Shown: positions 33,371 to 45,332, counted from the first letter of the stretch. The stretch: DNA of 64,000 nt from JAXLYE01 sp046351595 (GCA_046351595.1 JAXLYE010000001.1:682001-746000), one strand, 5' to 3'. Program-made: numbers and translations. The notes: generated from the sequence alone by a model not told the origin.

Positions 33371-35119
33371 TCAGCGCGGCGGCGCGACCACCTGGGGATG
33401 GTAGTACGGGCCTTGCCAGTAGCGCGCGAGCGGGCCGCGGCGCGGCGGCGGCGCCAGCACCTCGACGGTCAGCCCCGGGCCCGTGCGCCGCAGGTCGAGC
33501 ATCTCGAAGGGTCCTATGCGCAGCACCGGGTGCGTGGCCTTGAGGGCGTCGAGCTCGAAGCGCTCCTGCGGCACGAGCGCGTCGGCCTGGTAGACGTAGA
33601 CCGCGTGCGCCTGCCTGGCCGGCGGCAGCGCCCGCACCGTCGACGGTCCGACGGGCCAGTACTCGAGGTCGCGGTCGAGGTAGAAGTACAGGTCCTTGCG
33701 GATGTGCAGCGACGGGTGCATGTAGACCCGATCGGCCGTCGTCGTGAGCTCGTGCACGCGCTTGATGAAGCCGACGCGCACGAGCTCGGGGTCGTAGCCC
33801 CCGACGAACGGCACGCCGCCCTTCTGCCGGCTCTCGAGCAGCGCGTCGGCGGCCGGCCGCAGCATGGTGAGCACGAGCGTGATCCCGACCGCCGCGGCGG
33901 CGAGCCTGCGCGCGCGCGCGGCGCTCTCGGGACTACGGCCCGCGAGCGCGGCGGCCAGCGCGCCCGCGGCCTCGGCCAGCTCGACGACGACGAGCGCGCA
34001 CATCACGTTGCCGTAGAGCATGCGGTAGGGGTGGATCAGCACCGCCGAGCGGAACAGGTGGACGTACGCGACCACCGCGAAGAAGAAGGACACGCTGACC
34101 AGGTGCACCGGGCGCCAGCGCCGCTGGGCGGTGCGCACGACGAGCACGCCCAGCCACGCCGCCACCGCCGCGCACATCCCGGTGCCGTACAGGCTGCGCG
34201 CGTACGACAGGATGCTCTTCCAGTACTGCGTAAGCGTCGGGCCGCCCGAGCGCATGCGGTATGACTCGCGCATCTCGGACAGGTGATCGAGCTTGTAGAC
34301 GACGAGGAAGTGCACGCCGAGCGGCAGCAGCATCGCGACCACGAGCAGCGGCACGAACAGCGCGTAGCGCCCGCGCCGGCGCGCCGCCACACCGAGCGCG
34401 TGCACGCCGACCGGGACCGCGGCCAGGTAGGGGCTCCACTCGAAGAACACCGACAGGCCCGCGCACAAAAGGGCCAGGCCGCCGTCGCCAAAGCGCCCCG
34501 TATCGAGCCAGCGCAGGTAGAAGAGGAAGAAGCCGAGCACGCACACGATCGACGGGAAGCCGGGATCGATGTGCGGCGCGAACCAGATGTTGATCGGGAT
34601 GAGCGCGAACACCGCGCCACCGAGCACCGCCAGCCCCGGCCCGAACCGCCGCAGGATCAAGAGCAGCAAGAGCGCCTGCGCGCCCAGCGACGAGAGCAGC
34701 GCGGCCAGGCGGACCGAGGTCTCGCGCTCGCCGAAGACGCCGAGGGTCAGCGTCACCAGCTGGTGCGTAAGGATCGGGTGGTGCAGGTAGTAGCTGTCGC
34801 GCTCCGGCTTCGAGAAGCCGAGCTGGTTGCTCGGCAGCAAGTCGTGGTGGCGCAGGGTGTGGCGGGCGCGCGTCGAGTACTCGCCGGCGTGGTAGCCGTA
34901 GTGCCCGTGCAGAAACGGCCCGCCGAGCCCGTAGCCGGCGAGCGCCGCCATCAGCAGGAACACCGCGAGCAGCGCCGCGCGCAGCCCGGGTGAGGGCCTG
35001 CTCGAGAGCGGCGGCGAGCGGGTCGCCGAGCCGGCGAGCGGGTCGGCGGCCTGTCCATTTGCCGCGGGCGCGGGCGGCTCCGCGGGTGCAGGCGGGCCCG
35101 CAGGCGGGGGCGGTTGCAT
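33371..35119 (-). CDS. GT-C fold membrane glycosyltransferase (GT39/ArnT-like)
   Basis: The 582-residue protein has a proline/alanine-rich cytoplasmic tail (residues 1-45) and about 11 transmembrane helices. The first periplasmic loop carries HYGYHAGEYSTRARHTLRHHDLL with the acidic residue expected in GT-C enzymes, then YYLHHPILTHQLVTLTLGVFGERETSVRLAALL, as in PMT_2 proteins. A soluble C-terminal domain of about 130 residues follows. It probably transfers a sugar from a lipid-phosphate donor in the periplasm; acceptor and donor are unknown. Confidence 0.72.
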   Translation of the reverse strand: MQPPPPAGPPAPAEPPAPAANGQAADPLAGSATRSPPLSSRPSPGLRAALLAVFLLMAALAGYGLGGPFLHGHYGYHAGEYSTRARHTLRHHDLLPSNQLGFSKPERDSYYLHHPILTHQLVTLTLGVFGERETSVRLAALLSSLGAQALLLLLILRRFGPGLAVLGGAVFALIPINIWFAPHIDPGFPSIVCVLGFFLFYLRWLDTGRFGDGGLALLCAGLSVFFEWSPYLAAVPVGVHALGVAARRRGRYALFVPLLVVAMLLPLGVHFLVVYKLDHLSEMRESYRMRSGGPTLTQYWKSILSYARSLYGTGMCAAVAAWLGVLVVRTAQRRWRPVHLVSVSFFFAVVAYVHLFRSAVLIHPYRMLYGNVMCALVVVELAEAAGALAAALAGRSPESAARARRLAAAAVGITLVLTMLRPAADALLESRQKGGVPFVGGYDPELVRVGFIKRVHELTTTADRVYMHPSLHIRKDLYFYLDRDLEYWPVGPSTVRALPPARQAHAVYVYQADALVPQERFELDALKATHPVLRIGPFEMLDLRRTGPGLTVEVLAPPPRRGPLARYWQGPYYHPQVVAPPR

Positions 35120-35350
35120 GGCGTGCAGGTGTAAAGCGCGGGGCGCGTGGGGTCAAGCCCGCGGCCCGTTCGTCCTGTGCTCCGGTGACACAGTGCGCGC
35201 TGGCGCACGGCACAGGTCGAGCAAGCGAGCGCCCAATGCGTCCGCGGCAAAACCACACTCTCCGACGGTGGACCCGATCTCCGCGGCCGTGCGCTCAGGG
35301 CCGGCGCGGGCGCGGAGGCAGGTGGTCCGTCTCTTGCCTCCTGCTCAGGC

Positions 35351-36268
35351 ATGGACGCCCGGTGGCTCATGGTGGTGCTGGTGGTAGGCCTTGTCCTGCT
35401 CGTGCCGGCCTGGCTCGGAGCGACGCCGACCGATCCCGAGCCCTGCCCGCCCCAAGACCACAGCCAGAGCCAGAGCCACAGCCACAGCCAGGCCTCGCGC
35501 CTGCGCACCGGGCCGGTCCAGCCGTCGGCTCCCGCGCGGTCGGGGACAAACTCCCCGGTCCCCGACCGCGCGGTCGCTCCCAAGCGCGCGCCGCCAACGG
35601 CGACCGCGACGACGATGGCGACGGCGACGGCGGCTCGCGGCGCGTGCCGGAGCCGGACCGCCGCGCCGCTGGTGGTCCCGCCCGTCGTCGAGCTGTCGCG
35701 GACACCGGCGCCGCCGCCGCCGGTCGTGCAGGACAAGAAGGAGCTGCCCCACCTCAAGCAGCCGATCCCGCTGGAGGGCTTCCCGGCGGGCGACTTCTTG
35801 ATCCAGCCGACCATCACCCTGGCCACCGACTGCCGCTACGGCGACCCGCGCTCGCGCGATCGCTCGTGGATGGAGGAGCTCGACTCGCAGGATGCGCGGC
35901 TGCGCGGCGAGCGCAAGGACGACCCGCTGCGGGGCTTCCTCAAGGGCCCGGGCAAGGACAACACCGGCAAGAAGACCGACCCCGGCTACCAGATCGCGGC
36001 CACCATCGGCCACCGCCTGCAGCCCGTGCCGTCGACCACGGCGCCGCTGCGCGCGCTCGAGCACCCGGTCGTGATCGCGCCGGGCAAGCCCGATCAGGCC
36101 AGCTCGAACACCAACAAGGACGCGCTGCGCCGCTCGATCGCGACCATCACCCGGCGGCCGGCAGCGACGGGCAGCCCGACCCGACAGGCGACGCCGAGCG
36201 CGCGCCGCCCAAGGCCGGTGCGACCGCCGCACCCGGCCGCAGACCCGCCGATTCCGCAGATGCAGTAG
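35351..36268 (+). CDS. Secreted proline- and serine-rich protein of unknown function
   Basis: The 305-residue product has a signal peptide (WLMVVLVVGLVLLVPAWLGA) and a low-complexity Q/S/H stretch from six-base repeats. After a long basic, proline-rich linker comes a more ordered segment, residues 120-265 (KELPHLKQPIPLEGFPAGDF, ATDCRYGDPRSRDRSWMEELDSQDARL). No known domain was recognised. It is divergent from the glycosyltransferase gene across a 231-base gap in which I see nothing else. Confidence 0.5.
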   Translation: MDARWLMVVLVVGLVLLVPAWLGATPTDPEPCPPQDHSQSQSHSHSQASRLRTGPVQPSAPARSGTNSPVPDRAVAPKRAPPTATATTMATATAARGACRSRTAAPLVVPPVVELSRTPAPPPPVVQDKKELPHLKQPIPLEGFPAGDFLIQPTITLATDCRYGDPRSRDRSWMEELDSQDARLRGERKDDPLRGFLKGPGKDNTGKKTDPGYQIAATIGHRLQPVPSTTAPLRALEHPVVIAPGKPDQASSNTNKDALRRSIATITRRPAATGSPTRQATPSARRPRPVRPPHPAADPPIPQMQ

Positions 36269-36313
36269 CAGCACCGACAACCGATGTGCCTCAACACAGA
36301 AAGGGAAACCAAC

Positions 36314-36604
36314 ATGAAGCGACTGCTCAAGACGTTCGTTGTCTGCTCGGCCCTGTTCTCGCTCACCCAGGCCGGGTGCGGCGTGAAGGAGTACTTCAAC
36401 TGCCGCAGCATCTGCGAGAAGAAGCGCGAGTGCGGCACCGACAGCAACTACAACGTCGGCAACTGCATCGATCGGTGCTCGGACAACGCCAACAACAGCG
36501 AGGAGTACTCGCGCCAGGTCAACACCTGCAAGGAGTGCGTGGACCCGCTGGCGTGCAACGACGCCAAGCTCGCCACCTGCTTCGTCACCTGCCCCTCGCT
36601 GTAG
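36314..36604 (+). CDS. Small cysteine-rich lipoprotein
   Basis: The start at 36314 gives a 96-residue precursor with a lysine-arginine N-terminus and a lipobox (SLTQAGC). The mature part contains the lipidated cysteine plus ten more cysteines (C-x(6)-C, C-x(3)-C and C-x(2)-C spacings), enough for five disulfides. Such small disulfide-rich lipoproteins are common in myxobacteria and mostly unassigned. A strong intrinsic terminator follows the stop. Confidence 0.7.
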   Translation: MKRLLKTFVVCSALFSLTQAGCGVKEYFNCRSICEKKRECGTDSNYNVGNCIDRCSDNANNSEEYSRQVNTCKECVDPLACNDAKLATCFVTCPSL

Positions 36605-36612
36605 CGCCCCCG

Positions 36613-36653
36613 CGCGCGCGATCGCCTCGGTGATCGCGCGCGCAGTCGTTTTC
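36613..36653 (+). terminator. Rho-independent terminator
   Basis: CGCGCGCGATC and GATCGCGCGCG form a perfect 11-base stem around an eight-base loop, followed by CAGTCGTTTTCT. It lies eight bases after the cysteine-rich lipoprotein gene. Confidence 0.78.
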
Positions 36654-36727
36654 TAGATCGGCCTCCGGGGGTTCGGCGTTCCAGGCCCTCATCGCGCCTG
36701 CTGCGCCAGCCCATCAAGGAGCCGCCG

Positions 36728-38449
36728 ATGTCTCTGCGCCCGACTCACCCCTCCCGCTCCGTCTCTACCGTCGCTGTCGTGTCCGGACTCGCCGGCCTGT
36801 TGCTGGCCTCTCCGGGGTACGGCGGCCCGCCCGAGCGCGACAAGGATCGCGATCGCGAGACGAAGCCGGAGGCGGTCCGCCCCTCGTACAACTTCAGCGG
36901 TGATTTCGTATCCCCGGGCCGCATGGCGCCGCCGAAGATGCGCATGGCCGCGCCGGCCCCGCTGGCGGCGCCCCCGTCGGGCGGGATGGGCGCGACCCCG
37001 GGCGGCGCGCAGGACATAAGCTACGCGCGCGATCGCATCAAGGCCGGCGAGGTCCCGCACCCCGCGACCTTCACGCCCGAGGGCCTGTTCTCCGAGCACG
37101 ACCTGCCGCTCGCGACCGGGCGGCCGTGCCACCAGACGCTGTGCCTGGAGGCCGCCGCCACGACGGTCGATCTGCCGACGCTGCCCGAGGCGCGCTGGCT
37201 CGCGCAGCTCGGCTTCGCCAGCAACCTCGACGCCAAGACCTGGCAGCGCGAGGCCGTCAACCTCGTCGCCGTCATCGACAAGAGCGGCAGCATGTCGGGC
37301 GCGCCGATCGACACGGTCAAGGCCAGCCTGCACCAGATCATCGACCAGCTCGGGCCCGGCGATCAGCTCTCGATCGTCCTGTACGGCGACCGCGCCCACG
37401 TCCACCTCGGCGCCACGCCGCTGCGCGGTGCCGCCGGCCAGGGCAACGGCCAGGGCAAGGGCCAGAGCAACGGCCAGAGCAACGACAAGGCCGACCGCCG
37501 GGCGCTGCACGCCGCCGTCGATCAGATCGCGATCGCCGGCAGCACCGCGATGGAGGAGGGCCTGGCCGTCGGCTACAAGCTCGCCGCCGAGACCGCGCGC
37601 GGCTTCCGCGGCCGCACCCGCATGATGCTCTTCACCGACGAGCGCCCCAACGTCGGCGCGACCGACGCGCACAGCTTCATGGGCATGGCGCGCGCCGCCA
37701 GCAAGCAGGGCATCGGCCTGACCACCGTCGGTGTCGGCGTGCAGTTCGGCGCCGAGCTGGCCACCGCCATCTCGAGCGTGCGCGGCGGCAACCTGTTCTA
37801 CTTCGCCGACGTCCCCGAGATGGTCGACAAGTTCAAGAAGGACTTCGACACCATGCTCACCGAGCTGGCCTTCGACCTGCGCCTCAAGGTCTGGCCACAG
37901 AAGGGCATGAAGCTGGTGGGGCTTTTTGGCCTGCCCGGCGACCTGGTCAAGCGCACGCCCGACGGCGGCCTGGAGATGACGGTCGAGACGATCTTTTTGT
38001 CCAAGGAGCGCGGCGGCATCTACTTCGCGCTCGCTCCCGAGGGCGGCGGCGCCCTGCCCCCCGACGCCGCGGCCGGCCCGCTGGCGCTGGCCAGCGTCAG
38101 CTACGTCGACAAGGACAGCCGCCCGTTCCAGGACTCGGTGCCGTTTGCGCTGTGGCCAAAAGAAAAGGGCGCGCTGCCGCTCGGGCTCGCGCGCGGCCGG
38201 CTCCTGGTCGAGGAGGTGACGACGCTCAAGCGCGCCGCCGAGCTGCACCTGACCAAGAACGATCAGGAGGGCGCCTACCGCCTGGTGCACGGCCTGCGCC
38301 GCCGCCTCGAGACGAGCGCCGGCCTGGGGCTGGACAAGGAGCTCGAGACCGTGGCCCGGCTCGACGCCACGCTGACGAAGCTGAGCGGGCATCAGGGCGA
38401 GGCGACCGCCGCGCTCCGTCGCGACACCGTGACCGGCCTGCCGCGCTGA
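36728..38449 (+). CDS. Secreted von Willebrand factor A domain protein
   Basis: The 573-residue protein has a signal peptide (VAVVSGLAGLLLASPGYG) and a basic/acidic low-complexity segment. A module AGEVPHPATFTPEGLFSEHDLPL ... CHQTLCLEA precedes the VWA domain (near 175-380). The MIDAS motif is DKSGSMS (near 184-190), with TAMEEG and FTDERPNVGATDAH later. An inserted N-G-Q-G-K-S repeat lies near residue 240. It is a paralogue of the protein encoded at 49680-51185, sharing the same pre-domain. VWA domains bind partners through a divalent metal; the partner is unknown. Confidence 0.8.
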   Translation: MSLRPTHPSRSVSTVAVVSGLAGLLLASPGYGGPPERDKDRDRETKPEAVRPSYNFSGDFVSPGRMAPPKMRMAAPAPLAAPPSGGMGATPGGAQDISYARDRIKAGEVPHPATFTPEGLFSEHDLPLATGRPCHQTLCLEAAATTVDLPTLPEARWLAQLGFASNLDAKTWQREAVNLVAVIDKSGSMSGAPIDTVKASLHQIIDQLGPGDQLSIVLYGDRAHVHLGATPLRGAAGQGNGQGKGQSNGQSNDKADRRALHAAVDQIAIAGSTAMEEGLAVGYKLAAETARGFRGRTRMMLFTDERPNVGATDAHSFMGMARAASKQGIGLTTVGVGVQFGAELATAISSVRGGNLFYFADVPEMVDKFKKDFDTMLTELAFDLRLKVWPQKGMKLVGLFGLPGDLVKRTPDGGLEMTVETIFLSKERGGIYFALAPEGGGALPPDAAAGPLALASVSYVDKDSRPFQDSVPFALWPKEKGALPLGLARGRLLVEEVTTLKRAAELHLTKNDQEGAYRLVHGLRRRLETSAGLGLDKELETVARLDATLTKLSGHQGEATAALRRDTVTGLPR

Positions 38450-38533
38450 GGCTTTACAGCGGCCGCAGAGTCACTACGCTTCCGCCATTCACGCGCCGCG
38501 GCCCTGCGGCTGCGCGCACCGAGGACGGAAGCC

Positions 38534-39700
38534 ATGGCAGTCAAGGTCCTGCACACCGCGGACTGGCAGATCGGCAAGCAGTTCAGCGAGCTCTCCGACG
38601 ACAGCGACAAGGGCGCCCTCTTGCGCGCGCAGCGGCTGCGCACGGTCGAGCGCATCGCCGAGCTGGCGCAGGAGCACGAGGTCGACGCCGTCGTCGTCGC
38701 CGGCGACGTGTTCGAGACCAACGCGGTCTCGGACGAGACGCTGCGGCGCACGCTCGGCGCGCTCGCCGGGTACAAGGGGCCGTGGCTGCTCTTGCCCGGC
38801 AACCACGACGCGGCGCTGGCCGACAGCGTGTGGACGCGCATGAAGCGGCTCAAGCCGCCGAGCAACGTCATCACCCTGACCACGCCCGAGCCGCAGCTCG
38901 TCGCCGAGCACCGCCTGGCGATCCTGCCGGCGCCGCTGACCCGGCGGCACGAGGCGCTCGATCCGACCGCGGCCTTCGACCACATGGCCACGCCACCCGG
39001 CGCGGTCCGCATCGGCGTCGCGCACGGCAGCGTCTCGAACCGCCTGCCCGAGCGCGGCGAGTCGATCAACGAGATCGCCGACGACCGCGCCGAACGCGCG
39101 CGCCTGGACTACCTGGCGCTGGGCGACTGGCACGGCACGCAGGAGATCGCGCCGCGCACCTGGTACGCCGGCACGCCCGAGCCCGATCGCTTCCGCGCCA
39201 ACGACCCCGGCAACATCCTCCTGGTGACGATCGACGAGCCGGGCGGGCCGCCGCAGGTCGAGCCGATCCGCGTCGGCCACTACCGCTGGCACCTCTTGCA
39301 CGAGCGCATCTACCAGCGCGCGGATCTGGCCGGGCTCGAGGCCGCCTTCGCCGAGCTCGGGGCGACGCACGGGACTCACGGACCGCACGGGACGCGAGGA
39401 TACGACCAGCACCTGGTGCACCTGCGCCTGGAGGGTGTGCTGAGCCTGTCGGCGCGCGAGGCGCTCGACCGCCTGATCGAGGAGTGGAGCGCGCGCTTCC
39501 ACGTCCTGCGCATCGACGACTCGCAGCTCGGCACCGACGCCACGGAGGAGGACATCGACACCCTGGAGTCGGCCGGGCCGCTGCGCGCCACCGTCGAGCG
39601 CCTGCGCCAGATCCTGCGCGAGCCGCGCCACCCCGAGCGCGAGCACGCCGGGCTGGCGCTGCAGCTTCTGTACAAAGAGCACCTGCGCGTGAGGGGCTAG
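38534..39700 (+). CDS. SbcD/YhaO-like metallophosphoesterase (DNA repair nuclease subunit)
   Basis: The 388-residue protein has calcineurin-type phosphoesterase motifs in order: LHTADWQIGKQF, VVVAGDVFETNAVSD, LLPGNHDAAL, IGVAHGSVSN and LGDWHG. Compared with SbcD/Mre11 the first motif has D-x-Q in place of D-x-H, and the last reads G-D-x-H in place of G-H-x-H. It may thus belong to a divergent subgroup. The next gene, starting two bases after the stop, encodes the SMC-like ATPase partner. Confidence 0.82.
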   Translation: MAVKVLHTADWQIGKQFSELSDDSDKGALLRAQRLRTVERIAELAQEHEVDAVVVAGDVFETNAVSDETLRRTLGALAGYKGPWLLLPGNHDAALADSVWTRMKRLKPPSNVITLTTPEPQLVAEHRLAILPAPLTRRHEALDPTAAFDHMATPPGAVRIGVAHGSVSNRLPERGESINEIADDRAERARLDYLALGDWHGTQEIAPRTWYAGTPEPDRFRANDPGNILLVTIDEPGGPPQVEPIRVGHYRWHLLHERIYQRADLAGLEAAFAELGATHGTHGPHGTRGYDQHLVHLRLEGVLSLSAREALDRLIEEWSARFHVLRIDDSQLGTDATEEDIDTLESAGPLRATVERLRQILREPRHPEREHAGLALQLLYKEHLRVRG

Positions 39701-39702
39701 CC

Positions 39703-42378
39703 GTGCGCATCCGCCGCATCGAGATCCGCAACTTCCGCCGCTTCCGAAAGCCCCTGATCATCGACGGGATCGGCGACGGCCTGACCGTCCTCGCTGGCGA
39801 CAACGAGGAGGGCAAGTCCACGGTCCTCAAGGCGCTGCGCACCGTGCTGTTCGATCGCTACAAGCTGAGCGGCGCCGACGTGCAGCGCCTGCAGCCGCAC
39901 GGCGCGGACGTGCAGCCCGAGGTGAAGCTCGACTTCGAGATCGGCGGCGCGCGCTACTCGCTGCACAAGGGCTTCATCCACCAGCCGTTCGCGCGGCTCG
40001 TGACCCCCGAGGGGCCGCTGCTCAACCTGGCCGCCGAGGAGAAGCTGCAGCAGCTCCTGCGCTACGAGCCGCCGGGCAAGGGCGCGGCCAAGCTCGAGCA
40101 CCAGGGCGTCTTCAGCCTGTTCTGGCTCGAGCAGGGCAGCGGCTTTGACAACCTGCCGGTGCGCTCGCAGGTCAAAAAGACCCTGGTCTCGGCGCTGGAG
40201 GGCGAGGTCGGCGCCGTGCTCGGCGGCGAGCAGGGGCGCGCCGTGATCGCGGGCGTGGCGCAGCGCTACGCCGAGCTGTTCACGACGATGGCCAAGCCGC
40301 GCGGCGATCTGAAAAAGGCGGCCGAGCGCGTCGAGCAGCTCGAGGCCGAGCTTGTGCGCATCGAGAACGAGCTGCACGGCTATGACGAGAAGGTCGACGT
40401 GCTGAGCAAGACGCGGGCGCGGCTCCAGCGCAGCGAGCAGGAGCGCCTGCTCGAGCTGGCGCAGGAGCGGCTCGAGGAGCAGCGCCGCGAGGTGCAGCGC
40501 ATCGAGCGGCTGGCCGAGCGCGTAAGGGAGCACGTGACCGCCGAGGAGCTGGCGCGGGCGCAGCACGAGGCGGCGCTCGGGCGCTGGCGCGAGCGCGAGA
40601 AGAAGAGCGCGGCCGCGGCGCGGGCGCAGGCGCGCGCCGAGCAGCAGGGCCAGCTGCTCGCGGCCGAGCGCCAGGCGCTGGACCCGGAGCTCGAGGCGTG
40701 CGCGCAGCTGCGCGAGGCGCTGGAGGCCGCGGAGCGCGAGCTCGTCGAGGCCGAGCGCGGCGTGCAGGACTGGGAGGCGCGGCGCGAGCGGGCGCGCGCC
40801 AGGAAGTCCGCCGCGGATCTGCAGCGGCGGCTGGAGCGGGCGCAGGCGGCGCAGCGCGCGGCCGAGCAGGCGCGGGCGCGGCTCGGCGCCTGCCGCATCG
40901 ATGACCGCCGGCTGCGCGAGCTGCGGCGCCTGGAGCGCGCGGTCATCGAGGCCGAGGCCGGGCTGCAGGCGGTGGCGATCCGCGTCGAGCTCCAGCTTGT
41001 GCCCGGGCAGGTGCTGCGCATCGACGGCGAGGTGCGCGATCCGGCGCAGCCGCTGCGGGTCACCGAGCGCACCCGGCTCGAGCTCGTGGGCACAGGCACC
41101 GTGACGATCACGCCCAGCGCCACCGAGCTCGGGGAGCGCACCGCGAGCGCGGATCAGGCGCGGCAGGCGCTGCAGCGCGCCCTCGCCGAGGTCGGGGCGC
41201 GCGAGCTGCAGGACGCCGAGCGGCTGCACGCCGAGCGCGCGCAGCTCGAGGCAACGGAGCGCGAGCAGGCGCAGCTGGTTTCGACCCATGTGCCCGAGGG
41301 GACGGAGGCGGCGCGCGCGGAGCTGGTGCGCGCCGAGCTGGCGCTGAGCCAGGCGCCCGACGGGGACGCGGCGGAGCCGGGGCTCGAGCTCGATCCGGCC
41401 GCGGCCGAGCAGGGCCTGGCCGCGGCGCGTGAGCGGCTGCTCTTGCACAAGCGCGAGGCCGCGGCTCGGCGCAAGACCTGGGAGCGCGAGGAGCAGGCGA
41501 GCCGCGAGCGCCACGGCCGCGTGCTGCGGCTGCAGGTCGAGGCCGAGGGCGCGCGCCACGAGGCCGAGGCGGCGGCGGCGGCGCTTGTGGCCGAGCGGGC
41601 GCAGCAGAGCGACGAGGAGCTCGTGGCCGAGCGGCGCCAGCGCGAGGAGCAGCTCGGGCGGGCGCAGGCCGAGACCGCGGCCGCGCGCACCGCGCTTTTC
41701 AGCACGAGCCCCGACGAGGCGCGGCAGCAGCTCCAGGCGCGCGAGCGCGCGGTGAAGCTGATCCAGAGCGACCACGAGGCGCTGCGCAAGCAGGTGCACG
41801 AGCTCGAGATCGAGCTGCGCACCCTCGGGCAGACCGGGCTCGGTGAGCGCGCCCAGCAGCTCGCCGGCGAGCTCGTACGGGCGCGCGCGCTGGCCGATCG
41901 GCAGAGCCGGCAGGCCGGCGCCGTGAAGCTCCTGCACGAGACGCTGCAGGCCGCCGAGCGCGAGGCCAAGGAGGCGTTCCTGCGGCCGGTGCAGCGCCAC
42001 GTCCAGCCCTACCTCAACGTGCTGTTCCCGCGCTGCGAGCTCCTGCTCGACGAGAACGAGCTCCTCATCCGCCACCTGCGGCGCGACGGGACCGACGAGC
42101 CTTTCGAGTCGCTGAGCATCGGCACGCGCGAGCAGCTGGCGGTGATCACGCGCCTGGCGTTCGCGGACCTTCTGCGCGGGCAGGGGCAGCCGGCGCCGGT
42201 GATCCTCGACGACGCGCTGGTCTACTCGGACGGCGAGCGCTTCGACGCCATGCTGCGCCTCTTGCAGAAGGCGGCGCAGCACACGCAGATCCTGGTCCTG
42301 ACCTGCCGCGAGCGCGACTACCAGCTGCTCGGCGCGCCGCTGGTACGCCTCGCCTCCTGCGTCGACCGGGCGGCCTAG
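39703..42378 (+). CDS. SbcC/YhaN-like SMC-family ATPase
   Basis: A GTG start two bases after the previous stop gives 891 residues. The N-terminus has MRIRRIEIRNFRRFRKP and Walker A GDNEEGKST (near 32-40). The end has the signature LSIGTREQLAVITRLAF and Walker B PVILDDALVYSD. Between them are about 600 residues of heptad-rich coiled coil. The apex lacks the CxxC zinc hook of Rad50/SbcC. In its place residues near 425-475 form a beta-rich insert (IRVELQLVPGQVLRIDGEV, TRLELVGTGTVTITPS). It probably forms a DNA-end processing complex with the upstream phosphoesterase. Confidence 0.85.
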   Translation: MRIRRIEIRNFRRFRKPLIIDGIGDGLTVLAGDNEEGKSTVLKALRTVLFDRYKLSGADVQRLQPHGADVQPEVKLDFEIGGARYSLHKGFIHQPFARLVTPEGPLLNLAAEEKLQQLLRYEPPGKGAAKLEHQGVFSLFWLEQGSGFDNLPVRSQVKKTLVSALEGEVGAVLGGEQGRAVIAGVAQRYAELFTTMAKPRGDLKKAAERVEQLEAELVRIENELHGYDEKVDVLSKTRARLQRSEQERLLELAQERLEEQRREVQRIERLAERVREHVTAEELARAQHEAALGRWREREKKSAAAARAQARAEQQGQLLAAERQALDPELEACAQLREALEAAERELVEAERGVQDWEARRERARARKSAADLQRRLERAQAAQRAAEQARARLGACRIDDRRLRELRRLERAVIEAEAGLQAVAIRVELQLVPGQVLRIDGEVRDPAQPLRVTERTRLELVGTGTVTITPSATELGERTASADQARQALQRALAEVGARELQDAERLHAERAQLEATEREQAQLVSTHVPEGTEAARAELVRAELALSQAPDGDAAEPGLELDPAAAEQGLAAARERLLLHKREAAARRKTWEREEQASRERHGRVLRLQVEAEGARHEAEAAAAALVAERAQQSDEELVAERRQREEQLGRAQAETAAARTALFSTSPDEARQQLQARERAVKLIQSDHEALRKQVHELEIELRTLGQTGLGERAQQLAGELVRARALADRQSRQAGAVKLLHETLQAAEREAKEAFLRPVQRHVQPYLNVLFPRCELLLDENELLIRHLRRDGTDEPFESLSIGTREQLAVITRLAFADLLRGQGQPAPVILDDALVYSDGERFDAMLRLLQKAAQHTQILVLTCRERDYQLLGAPLVRLASCVDRAA

Positions 42379-42384
42379 CCGTCA

Positions 42385-42457
42385 GCGTCAACCTGAAGTT
42401 ATCGACTTGACCGGGCGCCGAGGAGCCCGGCGCGGCAGGTTAACCAGAAGTTGACGC
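42385..42457. terminator. Nested inverted repeats between convergent genes
   Basis: An outer pair GCGTCAAC/GTTGACGC (42385-42392, 42450-42457) encloses an inner stem CCGGGC/GCCCGG (42411-42416, 42425-42430). The element fills the gap between the SbcC-like gene and the opposing AAA+ gene and could stop transcription from both sides. Confidence 0.6.
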
Positions 42458-42461
42458 GCAA

Positions 42462-44687
<2,226 letters not shown>

Positions 44688-44762
44688 CGGTCTCCTACCG
44701 TCCTCGGATTCGTCTGGTTTGGGCCCGGGGCCCGGCCTGCTCGCGGGGTCTTCTGCCGCGGG

Positions 44763-45332
44763 CTAGCCCTTGTCCTTCTCGCTCTCGGCCGCCGGCGCCT
44801 CGGGGGCCGTCTCGGGCTCGCCCTCGGGCAGCGACAGCGGGTCCTCGATGCGGCGGCGCCGCCGCTTGCGCAGGATCTCGTCGGTGACGTCGCCGCTCGA
44901 CGGGTGCGTGTCGTGCTCGCCGATGACGACCTTGGCGTCGCGCTGGAAGTCGCTGGCGACGCCGTCGGCGTAGACGTCGTCGACCTCGCGCACGGCGTGG
45001 TCGACCTGATCGCGGGCGCGCTGGCGGACGTCGCCCTGCGCGGTGGTCGGAGGCTCGGCCTCTTCATCGTCGTCCTGCGACCTGCCGGTGTCCGCGCCCT
45101 CGACCATGTGCTCGAACAGCTTCTCGACGGCGCGGTCCGAGCTCTCGGCGTCCTTCTCGAGCTCGGCCTTCGCCTCGGGCTGGAGCTCCTGCTCGAGCGC
45201 GCGCTTGAGCTCGAGGCCGGACCGCTCGAGCTTGAGCAGCGCCTCCTCCTGCTTCTCGCGATCGAGCTCGGCCACCTGCTCCCGGTGGAAGCGGTCCGGC
45301 TCGCGGCGCAGCTCTTCCTCGAGCGTTGGCAT
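44763..45332 (-). CDS. Highly charged, mostly acidic protein of unknown function
   Basis: The 189-residue product is rich in E, D and K and strongly helical (LEEELRREPDRFHREQVAELDREKQEEALLKL, LKRALEQELQPEAKAELEKDAE). An arginine cluster RKRRRRR lies near residue 158, and the tail is acidic and proline-containing. There is no signal peptide or known domain. It is the upstream neighbour of the AAA+ ATPase on the same strand and could be its cofactor or substrate; that is inference. Confidence 0.5.
   Translation of the reverse strand: MPTLEEELRREPDRFHREQVAELDREKQEEALLKLERSGLELKRALEQELQPEAKAELEKDAESSDRAVEKLFEHMVEGADTGRSQDDDEEAEPPTTAQGDVRQRARDQVDHAVREVDDVYADGVASDFQRDAKVVIGEHDTHPSSGDVTDEILRKRRRRRIEDPLSLPEGEPETAPEAPAAESEKDKG

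Noticed and set aside
38534..38600. SbcD-like protein as a catalytically dead enzyme
   Set aside because: Although D-W-Q replaces D-x-H, the other metal-binding motifs (GDVFE, GNHD, AHG, DWHG) remain, and the same variant motifs appear consistent with a functioning subgroup; treated as divergence instead.
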